A DNA stretch of 64,000 bases from an uncultured Bacteroidales bacterium (lineage in GTDB: Bacteria; Bacteroidota; Bacteroidia; Bacteroidales; UBA932). The notes below the pieces were generated by a model. That model saw only the letters and a program-made list of their open reading frames with translations. It did not search any database and was not told the DNA's origin. Location: assembly GCA_900321715.1 (NCBI GenBank), contig ONXC01000003.1:1-64000 (forward strand), in the 5' to 3' direction. The translations under genes were made by a program, and so were the position numbers. Numbering within the stretch: position 1 is the first letter of the stretch; each line of letters opens with the position of its first letter. Positions 33,901-41,800 of the stretch are shown here, piece by piece.

Positions 33901-33908
33901 TTGATTAA
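27942..33908 (+). CDS. Dimodular NRPS with terminal thioester reductase (A-PCP-C-A-PCP-R)
   Basis: 1988 residues. A1 (about 10-490) has LYTSGTTGTPKG at 151-162 and the terminal PLNVNQKVD lysine. PCP1 has its phosphopantetheine serine in GLSSLS (about Ser537). The condensation domain (about 600-1035) carries an intact HHLVFDG (His718-Gly724). A2 (about 1050-1500) has LLYTSGSTGTPKG; PCP2 has DLGGSSL (about Ser1547). The reductase (about 1620-1988) has the NAD(P)-binding ILLTGATGFLG and the Tyr1785-x3-Lys1789 pair of extended SDRs. No thioesterase, epimerase or methyltransferase is seen. Expected logic: load one amino acid, couple a second, release reductively as a dipeptide aldehyde (or alcohol). 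By-eye specificity residues DAAFFGCCYK (A1) and DAMFSGGIFK (A2) match no code I know. No phosphopantetheinyl transferase, transporter or resistance gene adjoins it. Confidence 0.93.
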   Translation: MKPAPTNTILQDFQKHVNNSPEHVAIVYENASLTYEEANRISDNLAAYIESKVPQKSVVGIMIGRGIHMLTAPIGVLKAGCAYLPLDPSYPPERLQFMMKDAGAAMLIADESLLPILKDTDVPVVKTADIEKLHPGKPVSEPSADDLFILLYTSGTTGTPKGCMLSHRNVYAFCSHHRDNMGFGPDTRMTGYASFGFDAFAADLYTTIISGGTLYVIPDRIRLDLHALHAYYEENGITHCFMTTQVATQFAINYPDCKGLKVMFTGGEKMSSFPLPHYRLFNCYGPTECMCYVVDEEVKVQEDNIPIGLPLEGVHTYIVDKDGRQVPQGESGELWVAGWQVGLGYLNRPDKTAEVFIPNPFEKEPKFARIYRTGDIVRQRADGKIEYLGRRDGQVKIRGFRIELKEVEAVIREFPGIRDVTVQAFDEPGAGGGKFLAAYIVSDKEIDIQELDAFIADKKPPYMVPAVTMQIEAIPLNVNQKVDVKALPKPEPQERKTEGHVAPLNVLEEELAALVKDTVGIGGFGLTEPLYYSGLSSLSALRLATELYKKYGIEPNMDSFAKTASLQSIENEVLKVLMKPKVADSEGKSAQDEPQELTFQQMGLYLDCVKNPSSTAYNLPFILTLPDGVGAIELKAALLDILKSHPVLTGRFEQRDGKVLIAPGTAPEDIPYIKLKSEKEFLPLKENFMQPFDLSKGPLYRLNIVQTPGKLRLMGDFHHLVFDGRSYDVFLSELAAALEGRKPEKETYTYFQYAQDQKSYHESAEFKEADSYFAARMQGKEEETGLIPDKKPEEGEVGHEKWLRKKVGANVMARCHALGISPASYFLSAAFLTVSAFCGQKKVFLCTVANGRTDMRASDTFGMFVNTMPLVGEIGTQRADDFLKETDAGFSSTLSYQNYPFARISSAYDFHPTVMLAYQVGLLEKYSVNGEALEDELITQDTPKFPLSIFIEGTEEAPELALAYDDSLYSEPLVQSFADSLDTVCRGLLKDCPVTEIPFVEGDRLEELDSFNNFTQEVDLKETVVSLFRKQAKATPDAPAVLFEGKTISYRELEHITDSLAATILGFGLKEEDVVSVLIGRNSWMTKASMAAMKAGCAYQPLDPSYPPERLNFMIKDSGAKLLIADKELLPLVGDYKGPVLTTEELEKLQDLPCKAIGPKPESLYILLYTSGSTGTPKGVMLEQRNLVNFCAWYNKYFGLKAGDRVAAFASYGFDANMMDQYPALTCGACVCIIPEAVRHDLGALDRFITENGVSHSFMTTQVGVMYARNFPENKSLRHLSVGGEKLVSMPPPSYAFYNGYGPTECTIFSTIFHVKEKEDNIPIGHPLSNVQLYVADSEMRRLPVGAAGELLIGGAGVGRGYLNNPEKTAQSFIENPFQPGVRLYKSGDIVRYRPDGNIEFVGRRDGQVKIRGFRIELKEVEAVIREIPGVKDVTVQAFYAPSGGKFLAAYVVADGTFDTKAAADYIRERKPPYMVPASWMQLDKIPLNVNQKVDRRALPPATPSAMDDYVAPATDTEKTLCTIFADVLGVEKVGATDSFFDLGGSSLMVTNVMVNAEKKGLRFAYSDVFSHPSARALAKFLGGDEAPSGEDSNITEYDYSAIDALLKKNSLESFAKGVRIGLGKNILLTGATGFLGVHVLKELIESTGPDTTIWCLLRSKGEITPQRRLREMLVYYFEKDYRKLLGTRIQAVEGDITKPESLDALKDIDMVFNCAANVKHFSKGTDIEDINYGGVKNLVAFCERRGAYLVHVSTESVGGLTPGKVPATLTEQTLFFGQLTDNQYVHSKFLAERHILEHMVEGKLKAKILRAGNLSPRAQDGEFQVNMNANASMGRLKAFKMLGACPYGLLEESLEFTPIDEAAHAMVLLAGTPLENCVFNVSNDHLIPMEDILSRLRIIDGRPLEYVEMPAFRKLMKKANADPVKARILAPLVAYEQSAAEKEGVETKSSTTFTMQILHRLGFRWDHTSSLYLDMIFEMLRTMQYFD

Positions 33909-33913
33909 CTTTG
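33906..33913 (+). promoter_or_regulatory. -7 promoter element of hflX
   Basis: TAACTTTG overlaps the last codons of the NRPS gene and precedes the hflX ATG by 6 bases, so hflX can be transcribed independently with almost no leader. The -33 element is weak. Confidence 0.5.
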
Positions 33914-33919
33914 CGCCCT

Positions 33920-35104
33920 ATGAGTGAATTCAAGACCAACAAAGCAGTATTTGTGGGCGTCATCCTGGAAAAGGGCGGCGAACGTAAAGTGAAGGAGTAT
34001 CTGGACGAGCTCCAGTTTCTGGCCGAGACAGCCGGCGCAATAGGTGACAAGATGTTCACCCAGAGGCTGGACAGGCCGGACAAGGCAACTTATATCGGCC
34101 CCGGAAAACTGGAGGAAATAAAGGAGTACTGCCTGGATAATGAGATAGAGTACGTCATATTTGACGACGAACTCACCGGCATGCAGCAGCGAAATATTGA
34201 AAAGATAATAGCCTGCTCCGATGTCATAGACCGTACCAGCCTTATCCTTGAGATATTTGCCCAGAGGGCCAAGACTTCATATGCCAAGATGCAGGTGGAA
34301 CTGGCCCACTACAACTACATGCTGCCCCGCCTTGCGGGCATGTGGACTCACCTTGAGCGCCAGAGGGGCGGTATGGGCACCCGCGGCGGTATGGGTGAAA
34401 CCCAGATAGAGATTGACCGCCGAATTGTAAAGCAGCGTATCTCCAAACTTAAGGAAGACCTAAAGAAAGTGGACAGGCAGATGGCCACGCAAAGGGGCAA
34501 CAGAGGCTCTCTGGTGCGTTTAGCCTTGGTGGGGTATACCAATGTAGGGAAAAGCACTTTGATGAATCTACTGGCCAAATCTGACGTGTTTGCAGAGAAT
34601 AAACTCTTTGCCACCCTGGACACCACCGTCAGAAAGGTTGTCATAGAGAACGTGCCGTTTCTCCTGAGCGACACAGTAGGGTTCATCCGTAAACTCCCCA
34701 CCCAGCTTGTGGAGGCCTTCAAGAGCACTTTGGACGAGGTCCGTGAGGCCGATGTCCTTGTGCATGTAGTGGACATTTCCCACCCTGATTTCGAGGAACA
34801 GATGGAGGTTGTGGAAAAAACTCTCCAGGATATCGGCGCTTCAAACAAGCCCTGCTACGTTGTTTTCAACAAGGTGGACGCCTACACCTATGAGCCCTAT
34901 GACGAATTCTCCCTGGAGCCAAAACAGCCCGCAAACCGCACCCTGGAAGAGCTCAAGCATAGCTGGATTGCAGAGGAAAAGACTCCTTGTATATTCATAT
35001 CGGCCAAGGAGAAGATAGGCATAGAAAAACTCCGCAACGACCTATATAAGATAGTTGCGGAGATTCATGCGGGAAGATATCCTTTCAATAACTTCCTATG
35101 GTAA
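33920..35104 (+). CDS. hflX: Ribosome-associated GTPase HflX
   Basis: 394 residues. Splits stalled or stressed ribosomes. The N-terminal HflX domain includes DRPDKATYIGPGKLEEIKEY and FDDELTGMQQRNIEKI; the coiled coil follows the glycine-rich ERQRGGMGTRGGMGETQIE. The G domain has G1 GYTNVGKS, G3 DTVGF, and FNKVDAY as G4. The ATG at 33920 is used rather than a TTG at 33911, because the latter falls inside the -7 element. It begins 11 bp after the NRPS stop, but the own promoter and housekeeping role suggest no functional link. Confidence 0.95.
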   Translation: MSEFKTNKAVFVGVILEKGGERKVKEYLDELQFLAETAGAIGDKMFTQRLDRPDKATYIGPGKLEEIKEYCLDNEIEYVIFDDELTGMQQRNIEKIIACSDVIDRTSLILEIFAQRAKTSYAKMQVELAHYNYMLPRLAGMWTHLERQRGGMGTRGGMGETQIEIDRRIVKQRISKLKEDLKKVDRQMATQRGNRGSLVRLALVGYTNVGKSTLMNLLAKSDVFAENKLFATLDTTVRKVVIENVPFLLSDTVGFIRKLPTQLVEAFKSTLDEVREADVLVHVVDISHPDFEEQMEVVEKTLQDIGASNKPCYVVFNKVDAYTYEPYDEFSLEPKQPANRTLEELKHSWIAEEKTPCIFISAKEKIGIEKLRNDLYKIVAEIHAGRYPFNNFLW

Positions 35105-35105
35105 C

Positions 35106-35143
35106 AAAAAAGAGACCGGCTCAAGTGAGCAGGTCTCTTTTGG
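35106..35143. terminator. Bidirectional terminator between hflX and the Sus-cluster lipoprotein
   Basis: AAAAGAGACC (35108-35117) pairs with GGTCTCTTTT (35132-35141), with an inner GCTCA/TGAGC stem. A and T runs flank both sides, so it can serve both convergent genes. Confidence 0.87.
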
Positions 35144-35158
35144 ATAATATGTCAAATA

Positions 35159-37090
35159 TTATTTTGACATGGGGGTAAACAGCTGACTTGTAAAGGAGTT
35201 TTCTGCTCTGTTGACAAAAAGGCTATTTCTCTTTGAGAGGGGCCTCCTGGCGGGTGCAGATAAAGGAACGTCAACTACATCGGGATCTACCAACAGGATA
35301 TAATTCATGCAGGTAAACCAACCTACGCAGTTATCGCCGTCAAATCCAGCAAACCAGATCTGCGTGAAGTTCACGGTATCATCGGCAGTAACAAGGGCGA
35401 TAATGCCATCTGCTACATATGCTCCACAAATTAAATAATCTTCAGTGGCGATGACTTCTGCATCTGCTGAAGCATATGCAGGTTTGACGTCATAACCATA
35501 GGCCTGACCGGCAACCTCGTTCTCAAGAGTATACAGAACACCGTTATAGTATTCCATATAAAGGTCGTCGGAGAACCCATAATGGTCGCCGCCACCATAG
35601 GTGAAGCCGTGAGCAAGGATTCTGTCGGAATCTTCGGCAACGTCTTCTGCCTCTTCAAAAGTGATGTACGAGAATGCTTCACGGTCAACGGGACCATGCT
35701 CGTCATCGGTTGCGAATGCCACCCAGGTCTTGCCCAGAAGATCGGCCTTGGAAATGCCATCCACAAAGTCTGCAGAAGAGTATTCAAGCTGTAAAGGAGT
35801 AAGGTTTCCATATACAAAACTTTCGCTCTGTACAAACTTTACTTCTGCACCTTCGTCAGAGACAGGAACGGCTACCACTGAATATTTTCCGGGAGCGGAT
35901 CCTGCGGGAACAGGAACCTTGACAACACCTGGTGCAGAGACAACAACTACGTTTTCGTCATTATTCTCGATAAGCTCGAATGCGGGTGAGGGATCATCTG
36001 CTCCGGGGATGACTGCAAGGGCTACGTTTGTAACATCTGCACCTTCAAATGCAAGATTTACCATTGCTGCATCCGGCTCTCCGGACTTGGAGATGACTCC
36101 TTCAAAAGTGAAGCTGATAGAATAGTCGGCAACCACGACGCCGGGGAATGTGATGGTAATAATATCATCGGCCTGGGTCTTGTTGAATCCGCCAAGTCCA
36201 TCAATGTAATAGTACGGAGCCCACTGAATCTGTGCAGGAAGACCATTATCCTGATAGCTCAGAACCCTGTTGAAAGTCCACTTGTCCTCGGAACGGAGGC
36301 TTTTGAAAGCAGCAGGGTGGTCAATCTCCATGGGACCTGCATTAGTTCCGTCGTTGTATTCATAACCAACAAGGTTGTAGTCAAAGTATACGAGGCCGTC
36401 CATAGTAATGTCTACATCGGCAAACTTCGTTCCTTTCTGGAGAATCTGGAAAGTGAAAAACTCTGCAGGCTCTCCGCCAAGCTTGATATAACTGTTGGAT
36501 GTGCACTCAGGAGCCTTTCCATAAGGATTGACAAGCCTGAAGGAATTAGGATCAAGCTCGCTCTGCTGAATCTCAACTGCAAGCGGTACGGTCCATCCCC
36601 AGAATCTGTCAATATACTTACCTTCACCAAGGCTTACCCAAGGTTCGGGAAGATTGATTTCAATATGGAGCGCAGATGCGCCATAAGGGGTGGTCTCCTC
36701 CTGGATAGCAAGGTCAAGGCCATACAGGTCTCCGTAATTGTACTTTGACATGTCAATAGGTAAAGATACCTTGCTCTCCTTCTCACCGGCTTTGAACTCA
36801 GCGGTAACATTGGATTTACCTTCTGCAAAAACGGTCTTGGATGTATCAGTAACAGCAATCTTTGCCGTTGAGGCGGCATCCTTTGCTATACGGCTGATTG
36901 TAATATCAAGACTAGTAAGGTCTGCAGACAGCTTATAGCTCTGCTCCGCAGTTGAAGGGAAGAAATACTGAGCTCCTGATACGGGTTCTGCCGGCTGATA
37001 GGGATTGGCATCCTTCTTCTGGCAGGAAATAGCCAGAAGGGTTGCAGCCGCTACAAATAAATATATAAAGTTCTTTCTCATAATCATCAT
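35159..37090 (-). CDS. Surface lipoprotein of the SusCD cluster, 643 aa
   Basis: Lipoprotein signal MRKNFIYLFVAAATLLAISCQKKD, then tandem beta-sandwich regions (LTSLDITISRIAKDAASTAKIAVTDTS; VAVIPGADDPSPAFELIENNDENVVVVSAPG) typical of surface glycan-binding or SusE/F-like lipoproteins encoded third in such clusters. No catalytic domain is recognised and no type IX sorting tail is present. The C-terminal ~25 residues are unusually basic and polar. Either the ATG at 37090 or the one at 37081 could be the start; both give a good signal. It follows susD by 8 bp. It probably binds the nutrient imported by the pair, but the ligand is unknown. Confidence 0.75.
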   Translation of the reverse strand: MMIMRKNFIYLFVAAATLLAISCQKKDANPYQPAEPVSGAQYFFPSTAEQSYKLSADLTSLDITISRIAKDAASTAKIAVTDTSKTVFAEGKSNVTAEFKAGEKESKVSLPIDMSKYNYGDLYGLDLAIQEETTPYGASALHIEINLPEPWVSLGEGKYIDRFWGWTVPLAVEIQQSELDPNSFRLVNPYGKAPECTSNSYIKLGGEPAEFFTFQILQKGTKFADVDITMDGLVYFDYNLVGYEYNDGTNAGPMEIDHPAAFKSLRSEDKWTFNRVLSYQDNGLPAQIQWAPYYYIDGLGGFNKTQADDIITITFPGVVVADYSISFTFEGVISKSGEPDAAMVNLAFEGADVTNVALAVIPGADDPSPAFELIENNDENVVVVSAPGVVKVPVPAGSAPGKYSVVAVPVSDEGAEVKFVQSESFVYGNLTPLQLEYSSADFVDGISKADLLGKTWVAFATDDEHGPVDREAFSYITFEEAEDVAEDSDRILAHGFTYGGGDHYGFSDDLYMEYYNGVLYTLENEVAGQAYGYDVKPAYASADAEVIATEDYLICGAYVADGIIALVTADDTVNFTQIWFAGFDGDNCVGWFTCMNYILLVDPDVVDVPLSAPARRPLSKRNSLFVNRAENSFTSQLFTPMSK

Positions 37091-37098
37091 CTAATTAA

Positions 37099-38820
37099 TT
37101 AAAACGATGTTGCAATAGGAGAATCTCCAGTGGGAGGAATAGGTTCAGGATTGTTGGTGCAGGCCGTATTATAGTTGGTTTCGGTCTGAACAATGCAAGT
37201 ATTCATCCAGGTGGGAGTGGTAGCAGAATTCCAGCGATAGTTCTCCGTGTGGTTGGTACCAGGATAGTTACGGATGATACCCTTCTGGAGACGCTTGATA
37301 TCAAGAGTAGCAAAACCTTCACCCCAGAGCTCTACGCGACGCTGCCACCAGCACTCGTTTACGAATGCAGAGGTAGTGGTGTTGCCATAGGCCTCATTGT
37401 GACTTCCATAAACATAGCTGGCGTCACGGGTCTTTGCAAATGCGGTAAGGAGGGCAATACCTTCAGCCTCGTTCTGACGGCCGGCGGCCTCAGCCTCGAT
37501 CAGGTACATTTCCTCAACGCGCATGAGAGGAACAGCTACTACAAAGCCGATATACTGGTTGTCGCGGCCTGCATCGCCACCGGCGGTGCGGAACTTGAGC
37601 TCAAGACCACCAACTTTGTTGTAACCCTCGGTCACATTACCGGCGTTGAGAATCCACTCACCGTGACCGGAAGCTGCATAGGGATTGAGGGCTGCAATCT
37701 TAGTATCGTCATCAGGAAGATCGTCAATTGCAAAGTCTACATAGCACTTCTTGCGGAAGTCTGTAGCAGGAATGGTCTCATACAGGTGACGGTCGATCAG
37801 GAAAGGCTGGCCGTAGTTTGCAGCATAGCCGCAACCGGAAACCTTAGGATTGATCTCGATACACATCATGGAACCCCAGCTTGAGTCACCGTCGTTCACA
37901 AGGATGTTGGGATCATCGGCCTTGTAAGTTACACCGAACATCCAGGCGTCGTTAGGAGTATTGAAACCAAGGTCCTTGTCGCAGTAAGCGGCCTCATCCA
38001 TAAGGGTATAACCCTTCTGAGCCTTCTTGGCATAAGTGACTGCATTTGCCCACTGACCAGTCTCAAGATATGCACGGGCCTTAAGGCCGAATACAACCGT
38101 TGAGTCCGGGGTATAGACATCGGTACGTGAATAACCGGGAGAGACAAGCTCGCCGTTCTCGTTAAACTTGGCGGTAAGGAGAGATTCGGCCTTGTCAAGG
38201 TCTTCAAGGATGAATTCCCACATCTTCTCGTTGGTAGCACGGGGATTGGATGCAAGGTCCTTTGCTGCTGTTTTCTCGTTAACGATAGGAACGGTAGGAG
38301 AGTTTTTGTCCACGGTGTAAGGCTTGGGAGCGAACATACGGGCAAGGTCCATGTAGAACATTGCACGGAGTGCATATGCCTGGCCTGCACCGTCACGCTT
38401 TGCGCCTTCGGGCTCTTCACCGGAAAGGTTGATAACGTCGTTGCAACCCTTGATCCATCCATAATAGTATGTCCAGGGAAGCTGAGCGGTCCTGGTACCA
38501 GGACCCATTGATACAATTGCATACCAGTAGGTATACCAGTTCTGGTAAGGATAAACGATATCCTGACCCTGTACGTCCCTTTCAAGGAAGAAAGCGGGAA
38601 TACCAAAGTCGAAAGGATATTTGTCATCGGCATCACCGTAAGTGAAGTCTCCAACAAGGGTAGATGTAAGAGCCGACACAAACAGGTTATAGGAGCCGGG
38701 AGCGTTGGATACCTGGTCCTTGGTAGCATAAGACGTCTGAGGAGTGAACTCCTTGATGCAGCTTGAAAGGACAAGCAGGGAAGCAAGCGAAATAAGAGTT
38801 ATCTTGATAATATTTTTCAT
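37099..38820 (-). CDS. susD: SusD/RagB family nutrient-binding outer-membrane lipoprotein
   Basis: 573 residues, lid and binding partner of the SusC transporter. Lipoprotein signal MKNIIKITLISLASLLVLSSCIKEF; helical TPR-like SusD fold with APGSYNLFVSAL, QAYALRAMFYMDLARMF and C-terminal EMYLIEAEAAGRQNEAEGIALLTAFAKTRDASY and ECWWQRRVELWGEGFATLDIKRLQKG, all family hallmarks. Start: AGGAGG is 8 nt upstream of the ATG at 38820 and only 2 nt from the one at 38826, so 38820 is preferred. It lies 15 bp after susC. Confidence 0.95.
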   Translation of the reverse strand: MKNIIKITLISLASLLVLSSCIKEFTPQTSYATKDQVSNAPGSYNLFVSALTSTLVGDFTYGDADDKYPFDFGIPAFFLERDVQGQDIVYPYQNWYTYWYAIVSMGPGTRTAQLPWTYYYGWIKGCNDVINLSGEEPEGAKRDGAGQAYALRAMFYMDLARMFAPKPYTVDKNSPTVPIVNEKTAAKDLASNPRATNEKMWEFILEDLDKAESLLTAKFNENGELVSPGYSRTDVYTPDSTVVFGLKARAYLETGQWANAVTYAKKAQKGYTLMDEAAYCDKDLGFNTPNDAWMFGVTYKADDPNILVNDGDSSWGSMMCIEINPKVSGCGYAANYGQPFLIDRHLYETIPATDFRKKCYVDFAIDDLPDDDTKIAALNPYAASGHGEWILNAGNVTEGYNKVGGLELKFRTAGGDAGRDNQYIGFVVAVPLMRVEEMYLIEAEAAGRQNEAEGIALLTAFAKTRDASYVYGSHNEAYGNTTTSAFVNECWWQRRVELWGEGFATLDIKRLQKGIIRNYPGTNHTENYRWNSATTPTWMNTCIVQTETNYNTACTNNPEPIPPTGDSPIATSF

Positions 38821-38835
38821 ACTCATTTCCTCCTT

Positions 38836-41800
38836 TTAGAATGTAACCTGAACACCACCGGAGATGGTCCTTACAGGTGAATAAACGTTCATAGAAGAAG
38901 TGCTCTCGAATGAGTACCTGGGATCAAAGCCCTGCCTTACGCTGATGAAGCCAAGGTTTTCACCAAGTACATAGAAGCGGATCTTGTGGATATACTTGTC
39001 AAGGTTGAAGATTTTGCTTACCGGAACGTTATATCCAACTGCGAAAGACTGGAAGTTGAGGTAACTTGCGTCTGTGAGGAATCTGTCACCATAAGCAGCG
39101 TATTGGTCGGCGTACTGCCAACGAGGAAGATTGCTGCCGGTATTGGTCTTGCTCCAGGAATTTACCCAATCCTTATGGAAGGTAGAACCTGCACCCTGGG
39201 TGTTTACAACAGGTCTCATAAGCTGCTGGTAACGGCTATCCATAATCTTACCACCAAGCTGGTAGTCGAAGGTTACGGAGAGGTCGAAGTCGCCGATACG
39301 GAGAGTTGAGCCGAAGCCGCCGAACAGGTCAGGGAGAGTTGAGCCGTGAGGATAACGGGATGCTTCACCGGGTTTGGTGGTGGTGCCGTCCTCGCTGTCA
39401 GCGGCCTTTGCAACGTTGTTGGTGATAGGATCACCGTTTTCGTCCTTCAGGCCTCCGAGAGGGCTCAGATCCTTATCATAGTAGTAAAGGGCCTCACCGT
39501 TCTTATCTACACCGGCGTACTTGTAAGTCATGTAGTTGTTGATATCACCGCCAACTTCATACCAGAAAGGAGCCTCATAGAATCCGCCGTAATCAGTGAT
39601 CTTGGATTCAGGCAGACGGAGGATCTTACCCTTGTTGGTTGAAGCGTTGAGGTTGATTGCCCACTCCACAAGCCTTGTGCGGATAGGAACCAGGCTGAGG
39701 TTGAGTTCAAGACCGTAGTTGCAGATATCACCATTGTTACCATAGTAACCACGGGAACCGGCAGACTCAGGGATTGACAGCCAGAACAGCTGGTTTGCAG
39801 TCTTCTTATAGTAAGCGTCAAGACCACCGGCGATCCTGCCCTGCAGGAAGCTGAATTCAACACCAATGTTGGAGTTGGTTGTGGTTTCCCAAGTGATCTC
39901 AGGGTTACCCTGGAGACGGAATGAAGGAACCATGCTGGTCTTATCGGCATTAGGTGTAAGGCTGTAGGTATCTACATAGGCGTATGCAGCGGTGTTATCG
40001 TTACCCTGCTGGCCGATTGAAGCCTTAAGTTTGAGGAGGTCGATCCAGGTAGCGTTCCTCATGAACATCTCCTTGGAGATAATCCAGGCTGCACCAACAG
40101 ACCAGAAGTTACCCCAGCGGTGATTCTTGTCAAAGTATGAGGAAGCATCCCTACGATAGCTCAGTGACAGATAAGCAGTGTTATTGTCATCGATCTGGGC
40201 GCTCACGAAGTAACCTTCCACGTTATATGCCGATGCATATGAACCGGAGGCAACCTGTTTGTCGGCGAATGCATTGATTTCAAGGATTTCCGGGGAGAAT
40301 GTACCGCGGGCGGTTGCATTCAGGTTGGAACTCTTGGAAACATAGTACTCGTGACCGGCCATCACATTGACGTTGATTCTGTCGGCGAATGTGTTGGCAT
40401 AAGTGAGACTCTGGATATTGTTTGTACGGATACTTGTGGTGTTGGTCTTGTAGAGTTCACCGTTAACACCGGTCTTGGGACCATAAAGTCCGTTGTCATA
40501 AGTCATACCCTGAGTGCTGCCCCAGATAATGGTAGAAGATACATTTGCGTGGAGGTGCTTGGTAATGTCGATATTAGCGGAAAGGTTTCCGTTAAGCTGA
40601 TTACCCTTGCTCTCAACCTTGTTGTAACGGTTGCTTCCCAGAGGGTTACCGGTCTGGAGGAATGCACGGCCTACACCGTAGTTCTTTGCAGCCACACCGT
40701 AGTCGTACTGGGGATTGCCGTTTTCGTCTGTACGGATAACAGGATTGCCGTCCTTATCAAGTACGCGCACGTAGATAGGATAGATAGGAGCAATCATGGA
40801 AGTGTAGTACATCAGGTTGGTGGAACCAAGTTCACTTGCACTCATGTTAGGGTTGGAAGTGGTGAGTGAATTGGTGTAGCCGATGTTACCGCTGATCTTG
40901 AGCCACTTCTTGGCCTGGTATTCGGCCTTGAGGCGGGCGGCGATACGCTGATAACCTGAGTACTCGATGATACCGTCTTCGTTGAGGTAGTTGATGCTGG
41001 CATAGTAGTTGGCCCTGCTGTTACCACCGTTTACATTGACGTTGTATTCCTGACGGAGAGCGTTCTTGTAAGCAACATCACGCCAGTTATCATTGATCAT
41101 ATAATAGGTTTCACCGTTGAAAGGATAGCTGCGGCCCAGAGTTGCGTTGGGATTGAGCTTACCGTTAAGGCCGATAAGGTTCTGACCCTCAGGAATGGTA
41201 TAGATGTTATAACCGAGGTCGGAGAGCAGCTTCTTATTGGCGCTGAGGTTTGCTGCGCTTGCATCCTGACCATTGAAGAGGTAGTAGTTGTTGAGGAGGG
41301 TGTAGTAAGCCTCATAGTACTCACGGGGATCAGTGATTGTGTTGTAATCCTGAATGGCACGGGAGCTTACGCCAACCTTTGCGTCAACAGTTACCACGGC
41401 CTCGCTGGAGCGGGCGCGCTTGGTGGTGATAAGGATAACACCAGAAGCACCACGGGCACCGTACAGAGCTGCAGAAGCAGCATCCTTCAGAACAGTGATA
41501 GATTCAATATCACTCTGAGGGATGTTGGAAAGACTTGCAGGATAAGGAGCGCCATCGACAATGATGAGGGGTTCTGTGTTGGAATACAGTGAAGAGATAC
41601 CACGGATGTTCATCACACCTGAACCGGCACCAGGAGCGCCGCTTGCACCTCTCATCTGCAGACCAGGTACATTACCCACGAGGGCGTTTGCAACGTTGGT
41701 GGTCTGACGCTTTGCGAGTTCGTCGGACTTCATGACGGTTGCAGAACCTGTAAATGCTTCCTTTGTGGTGGTACCGAAGGCAACCACAATGGTTTCATCC

